Source: Diphasiastrum complanatum
Taxonomy: Eukaryota > Streptophyta > Lycopodiopsida > Lycopodiales > Lycopodiaceae
Direction: 5' to 3'
Assembly: GCA_029204225.1 (NCBI GenBank)
Contig: CM055093.1
Span: forward strand, 5,870,933-5,934,932
DNA length: 64,000 bases
Shown: piece by piece, positions 58,275 through 64,000 of the stretch
Layout: each line of letters begins with the position of its first letter
Position numbering within the stretch: position 1 is the stretch's first letter
The notes under the pieces: model-generated
The model's database searches: none
Seen by the model: the letters and a program-made list of their open reading frames with translations, nothing else
What the model was told of the DNA's origin: nothing
Made by a program: the position numbers and the translations under genes

Positions 58275-61200
58275 ATGGACTCCCAAGGGAAAGCCAGTCC
58301 TCTCATGGACAAGCTTGATGGAGCAAATTACCATCTGTGGAAATTTAAGATGAAAACCATACTAATGGCAAAAGAATTGTATGACGTTGTTACAGGTGCA
58401 GAAGGGAAACCCGAAGCTGATGACGCAGCAATCGCCAGATGGAAGCTGAAGGATGGAAAAGCTTTCGTGTTGATCATCCTCAACATCACGGATACACAGT
58501 CGGCCATGTATCTGAGGCTCAGACATCAAAAAAAATCTGGGACATCTTGAGCATGCTATACGAAGTGCGAGATATAGCTTCTAAGCTACATCTCAGGAAG
58601 AAATTCTACTCCCTCAAGATGACGAATGGTGATTCTCTTCAGAATCACATTAATCAATTCAAGAACCTACTAAGACAAATGGCCACTGTCGGATTTGTCA
58701 TAGACGATCAAGATGCAGTGATGCAACTGCTTACAAGCTTGCCAAGTTCTTACAACAGCTGGGTGATGATCATCACGACTCATCCAAAATTGACTCTTTC
58801 GAGAGTCATCAGTATGTTGTTGTAGGAAGACACGCGAAGGAACGAAGCCTTGAGTTCCTCAACTGACTCTCATGCTTTGTACACCAACAAGAGCACGACG
58901 AAGCAGAAGAAGAAAAAAGGCCCGAAGCTATCAAAGCCAGACCAGAAAACTAGCTCAGCACAAAGAACAGTCGAATCCGCAAACAAAGGAGAAGCCGTTA
59001 TGCAGATACTGCAAATGAAACAACCACGGAATTCAAAACTGTTGAATACTTCAATCGAAGAACAACAGCAAGGGACAGTCGAATCAAGTGGCAAATGCAG
59101 CTTCAGAAGCTCCACAGCCCATTCAAGAAGCGGATCATGATGCCTTCATGACCAACCATCAAGGAGCATCTGGCGACAGTTCTTGGTTCCTGGATTCCGG
59201 AGCCACTCAGCACATGACTAGCCTCATTGGCTATTTCGAGTCCTATACACCTTACAATACCCAGAGATTCGTTCACCTTGGCGACAATAGCACACAAGCT
59301 ATTAAAGGTGAAGGCACTATAAGATTATGCTTTGCAAATGATCAATCTAAGCTACTCTCTAAAGTTCTGTATGTACCTAAGTTATCCACGAATCTGCTCT
59401 CTGTAAGCAGAATCACAAATCTAGGACACAGAGTGGAATTCGAATGTGGTCAATGTAAAGTAGTTGATAGGACAGACAAGATCCTAGCACTCGAAAAGAG
59501 ACATGGATACTTGTATAAATTAAGTCATTGTTTTTCTGCCTCTAGTCAACCTCTCAATACTTCAATTCATTAAAATAAAGGTTTACTTCGGCATTATAGA
59601 CTTGGTCATTTAAATTATACTGTTGTACAACGAATGTCTAGACAATCTATTGTTCTTGATCTCGACTATCCTCGCGAAACTGTCGAGCTATCTATCTGTC
59701 AAGACTGTCTAGTTGGTAAACGGACTAGGAAGCCATTTAAGTCAAGCCATCAGCATGTTTCTAGAGAATTGCTAGATGTTGTACATTCAGATATTTGTGG
59801 CCCGATGAAAAATTCTTCGTTGAAGGATGCCAAGTATTTTATAACCTTTATTGACGAATTCTCCAGAAGAACGATGGTGTATTTCATAAAGAAGAAATCA
59901 GAATTCTTCAACTGCTTCAAAATCTTCAAGGAGCATGCAGAAAAGGAGACTGGAAGGACAATCAAGGCCCTAGGTTCAGATAACGGTGGAGAATATATCT
60001 CTATCGAGTTCAAGGAGTACTACCAAAGCCAAGGCATTGATCAGCAATTCGTCACTCCTTACAGTCCTCAGTCTAATGGCTTAGCTGAGAAGAAGAACCA
60101 AACTATGGTCGAATCTGCTAAGTGTATGCTAGTGCATGCATCGTTGCCCAAGAGGTTCTGGGCTGAAGCTGTCTCCATTGTAGCTTACATCCAGAATAGA
60201 TGTTTGACCAAGGATCTCTCAGACAAGACACTCCACGAGGTGTGGACAGGCTCCAAGTCTTCTTTGAAGAACCTAAGAGTGTTTGGGTGCATTGCCTACA
60301 CACAGATCCCAAAGTATACAAGGAAGAAGTTGGACTTCCAAGGTCTAAAGACCATCCTGATCGGATATACTTCATCTTCTAACACTTACAAGCTGTACGA
60401 TCCTGATACCCAACAAATGCTGTATAGCTGAGATACAGTCTTTATCGAGGATCAGTTCATCAACCTCAAAGGCAAGGATATTGCTCAATAAGAACCTTCA
60501 TCACCTGCCATTGACACGACAATCCGAACTTCTGGCTCAGGCATGTCTATCGTCGACCCAATTTGAGACAGCGAATCTGACGAAGAAGTTGCTGCTACCC
60601 AGCAACAAGTCCCAGGAGCAGTTCATCAGTCAAATCCTCCCAGAAGATCAAGCCGAGTGCGCACACAGCCCACAAGGTATACTCCTGAGTCTTTTTGTCT
60701 TTTAATGCAGAAACCGACGACAGTCGAAGAGGCACTTAGCCAACCAGACTCTGATCTCTGGAGAGAAGCTATGGACAAAGAGTATTCCTCTCTGATCAAG
60801 AATCAGACATGGAAGAGGAGCAGATGAGAGATTATCCGTATCGATCGATACTTGGATCTCTCATGTACGCAATGGTCTATACAAGACCATATATCTCTTT
60901 TGCTGTCAGCTCACTCAGCCAATACATGGCTAATCTTGGAATTACCCATTGGAAGGCTCTTATTCGAGTCATGAGATATATTCGAGCTACCATGGACTAG
61001 TGCATCTGCTATGGAAATGTCAGCAACGACAATCTTCATCAACTCAATGGTTATTCTGATGCAAGCTGGGGAGGAGATTGCAGACTATCGTAAGTCCACA
61101 TCTGGATTTGCATTCTTCTTCAATGGCGGTCCTATTTCATGGAACAGTTGTAAGCAAACCTCTATCGCACTTTCTTTTACTGAAGCAGAATATGTTGCTG

Positions 61201-61528
61201 CTTCTCAATCTATTAAGGAAGCGTTTTGATTGAGAAATTTGCTGTCAAACATCAATCTGTATCAGTTAGCCCTACAATTTTGTTTTGTGATAATAAAAGT
61301 GCTATTGCCTTATCGGCCAGCCCTAGATTTCATTGTAGGAGTAAGCACATTGAGATAAGATATCACTACATAAGGGGCAAGGTTCTCGACAAAGAGGTGA
61401 GCTTAACGTACCGTAGAACGCAGGACATGGTTGCAGACATTTTCACAAAAGCACTCAGTGTTAATGCACACAACAGATTTTGTGCACTGCTCAAACTGAA
61501 GATCAAGGCATTCACGGATCCAGATTAA
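58275..61528 (+). pseudogene. Copia gag-protease-integrase-RNase H remnant
   Basis: ATG 58275 opens gag (MDKLDGANYHLWKFKMKTIL). A frameshift near 58500 leads to KKIWDILSMLYEVRDIASKLHLRKKFYSLKM, ending at a TAG. A zinc knuckle CRYCK-stop-NNHGIQNC is at about 59000-59035; the TGA stands where Arg (CGA) is likely. Protease: SSWFLDSGATQHMT (59178-59220). Integrase: [54 protein letters not shown] (59600-60110). A TGA at about 60430 follows TQQMLYS. RT begins WREAMDKEYSSLIKNQTW and is cut; the thumb end YRSILGSLMYAMVYTRP follows (60820-60890), then RNase H with YRKSTSGF and ALSFTEAEYVAA, and tail DIFTKALS. It cannot encode a working reverse transcriptase. Confidence 0.9.
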
Positions 61529-61535
61529 GGGGGGG

Positions 61536-62602
61536 TGTTGGATTTACTCCTCCTACTCTCCTAAATCCCAATTTTTAATCTGCCTCCATTCATGCTGCAT
61601 ATTTACTAATGTTGTCACGCAGTCTGCATTTTTACATGCAAATTCTCACAAACGAAGAAAACACGAATGAATCGTAACACTGTGTTCTTACACAGGTTAT
61701 GGTGACAGGCGAAAAGGGGACACTAGTTTACTGAATGCCAAAAGTGCCCTAAAAGCTAAGGCACCTTGTAAATCTTATCCTAAGGCCATTCGTAAGAGTG
61801 ACGCACTTCTTCATCATCACCAACGATCAGCTAATGTCGCACCCCTTTCACGCTCACCCCATGCAGTTGTGCTAACAGATTGGACAACAATTGCAGCCAC
61901 CCACGATCTTCTTACAGACAACACATCCACTCTGTACTTTCACATCTTCACACCTGTAATATTATGTATATATATTGGATACCATCTGTGTATTTGATAG
62001 TCCTGATGAAGTAGAAGAAGAGAGTAAGTGAAGGGGTTTTTTCATTTCCTCATTACGGACAGAAATAAGTTTTGTAGGGCATGTAGTTTCGTCCGCTATT
62101 GTCTTGTGCTCTACCTCATTATTGACTTGTATACTTGATATACTTAATCTGATACAGTTCATTTGTTCTGTGTTCAGATCTATGTCAATATTGCTATGCT
62201 TATTCTTCATCTTGTCTGATCTTTCTTGTTGCTCTTTCTCGTAATAGACGATTAATTTTAAGTCTCGTCTTTCGCGAATCATTCGTTACTAATTATCAGT
62301 CAAGCACAATCTAGCTCTTCGCGAATGATTCGCAACAGATAATTTGTCTTGCAATTCACGACAAATTATTCATCCAGTGCTTCATCTATTAAACGTTTGG
62401 CTACGTAATCTAGAATGACTGTGATTTCTATTACTAAAGTTCTGTTCATTCTAATAGGCGTAGTCATGCTTAGGGAGAGAGTCAAATAATTCATTCTGTT
62501 GCACACGAACATTTTCTGTTCGAGTTCGTTTCTCGTTCGTTTCTTGTTCGAGTTTGTTTCTCGTTTGTGTTCGTCATTTATTCTCCCCTCTCTCTCCCAA
62601 CA
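61536..62602 (+). repeat. 3' LTR of 57 kb copia
   Basis: Complete LTR of 1067 bp, TGTTGG...CCAACA. Near its end it has a repeated TCGTTCGTTTCTTGTTCGAGTTYG phrase (62517-62570), also in the 5' copy. Confidence 0.92.
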
Positions 62603-62649
62603 AGATGCAGTTACTGTGGGCTTTTATTTGCTTCATGTCAAATCTTTAT

Positions 62650-64000
62650 TAAATGATACTGCACCTTCTCCAGGAAATTGAGTCGGGCAGTGCTGAAATC
62701 TAAATTGTGCGGCAAAAATCAATGGTGGGCTCCGGCGATCCACTTTGAAGTTGTCCAGGCTGTGAATCGAGATTCCCAGGAGCCTCCCATCATTGTGGCA
62801 CAGAAATACAATCTAGCCACTAGCAGCTGATCCTTAATGCTCTCTGACGTCATTGGCTTATTCAGATCGAATGCTAAAGGAGGAAGACAATCATCCCATT
62901 GTGTTGCCACAGATGCCAATAGAGTCAAATCGTTTACAAAGAGTGTTGATTGCCTCACTAGTGTATATACTCCCGCTGGTATGCTTGTAGTGCCTCGTGG
63001 AAATCCACTGAAATTTTTTAACTGTAAGGTTGGTGGATGATTGGCTAGTTCAGCATATGGATAGTAATTTTGTCCATGGGCAATCCCAAATCCTTCCACT
63101 TATTCTTGCGAGACATTAGTACGTAATATGGATCTACATGCAATTGGCGAGGGCTGGCCACATAACTCCTGATGGATTCCAGAGTTTTCTCAAAAACTGT
63201 AACTCTCCAGGCTGGCTGCTCTCCCAATGCAGGTATTTTTTCCAATTCTTTGTCGGCCTCTATTTCAGAGATCTTAAACTTGAGGACCCAACCACCACGT
63301 GAGGACTCATGAGGATGTTGCGCTAAAAAGCTCTAGATCTGGTCCTCGACGCTGATTGGTCTTCTGAATAATGGTGTGGTCCTTGATGAAGATGGACTTG
63401 GTTGCATTGTTTGTGGAGCTGGCTGTTTTTCTGCAACTTCAGCCCTGGTCCATGCCCGAATCCAACCCTGTATCCATAGGTGCGTCAGCTTGGTGCGGAG
63501 GGGAGAACTGCAGCATGACCGAAACTAGAAATTGAGGCCCGGCTTCCAACACCTGAGCGACAGCCTTCGCATATTCGTTGATGGTTGCTTTGGCCTTTGC
63601 CAACTCAGTTGAAGCTGCACCCTTGAATCTGTCAAAGTGGCCTTGGAATCCTTGAAGGGCCACTTTATAGGTTTCAACCTTTTTAAACAAATATGCGATT
63701 TCCGTTGGAGTTACCGAATGATCAGGTATTTGCATCTGTAGACACGCATCACGCTCAAGGGTGGTTGCATCCAATTCACTTGGAGACGTGTGCGATATTG
63801 TTCAGCCATCTGCAGTTGACCCTGGAGCAGCTACACTTATTGCTTTGCATTCTGCACGGTCCTGTCCACTTGGTCTTAGGCGGTTGTGAGGGCATTCTAT
63901 AGAGAACTGACATAATCTTCTAGGTAATCAGCCCATTGTTGTGCCTTCTTCTTTACTTAACTTCATGCTACTTGGCGATCTTCAATTCTTTGTCCAGCTG
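62650..64000 (-). pseudogene. Unrecognised decayed coding region, coiled-coil-like N part
   Basis: Frames on the minus strand, from the window edge down: a Gln-rich helical stretch with AQQWADYLEDYVSSL, NALTTA and LLQGQLQMAEQYRTRLQ (about 63960-63800); PDHSVTPTEIAYLFKKVETYKVALQGF..AKAKATINEYAKAVAQVLEAG (63774-63500); a Pro/Ser linker; then LKFKISEIEADKELEKIPALG..PYYVLMSRKNKWKDLG (63280-63070); and NLTLLASVATQWDDCLPPLAFDLNKPM (63000-62850). At least six TAG/TAA stops stand at likely Gln positions. The 57 kb copia inserted just beyond its end. The layout resembles a gag-like structural protein, but I recognise no domain. Confidence 0.4.

Larger units (their letters stand above)
57070..62602 (+). 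mobile_element. Ty1/copia element, RT core deleted
   Basis: LTRs at 57070-~58124 and 61536-62602 start TGTTGGATTTACTCC; the 3' LTR ends CCCAACA. Target duplication is AGATG (57065-57069 and 62603-62607). The 5' LTR's last bases and the start of the primer site are missing: CTCTCTC joins AGAGCTC, consistent with loss of CCAACATGGTATC. A purine tract GATTAAGGGGGGG lies directly before the 3' LTR. The internal region has gag, protease, integrase and RNase H, but reverse transcriptase jumps from NQTW to EEEQMRDYPYRSILGSL. Confidence 0.95.

Overview
The window looks like repeat-rich nuclear DNA of a land plant. The evidence is a three-exon phi-class glutathione S-transferase (GST), a PLS-type pentatricopeptide (PPR) gene with a DYW-type tail and spliceosomal introns, several Ty1/copia and Ty3/gypsy LTR retrotransposons whose copia primer sites resemble plant initiator-tRNA-Met sites, long TA and CT microsatellites, and AT-rich intergenic DNA. 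The style of the PPR gene (many near-identical modules, an OSB-like PDF motif in front) suggests a non-seed plant such as a fern; that is inference, not proof.

Layout. 1-5150 and 47806-52663 are the arms of a large inverted duplication. Each arm carries one intact GST gene and one decayed transposase-like gene. In left-to-right order the interior holds: a reverse-oriented copia LTR (5214-5863); TA tracts and a GC-richer minisatellite (7.0-8.5 kb); a copia LTR remnant (8.5-9.4 kb); a GC/GA-rich island (11.2-11.95 kb); a broken PDF-PPR-DYW gene (12.36-15.2 kb, minus); a gypsy element (16.7-25.05 kb) with a copia element nested in it (19808-24053, TSD ggaat); a copia gag-protease fragment (26.65-27.43 kb); hairpin repeats (29.57-29.78 kb); a broken multi-exon gene that looks like a ParB-like domain joined to an amino-methyltransferase (30.7-39.7 kb), split by a minus-strand copia element (33572-38888, TSD tagcc); and a copia element lacking its 5' LTR (42360-47376), bracketed by a 409-bp direct repeat. 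Right of the second arm come a 78-bp tandem repeat, a long CT tract, a minus-strand gypsy integrase remnant (54.5-55.9 kb), another copia element (57070-62602, TSD agatg), and an unrecognised decayed coding region (62.7-64 kb, minus).

Only the two GST genes look intact. Three elements (gypsy 16.7 kb, copia 19.8 kb, copia 57.1 kb) have lost the reverse-transcriptase core through sharp internal deletions. The copia at 33.6 kb kept reverse transcriptase but lost most of gag. Many in-frame stops in decayed genes sit where Gln (CAA/CAG), Trp (TGG) or Arg (CGA) is expected, which fits C-to-T decay of methylated DNA.
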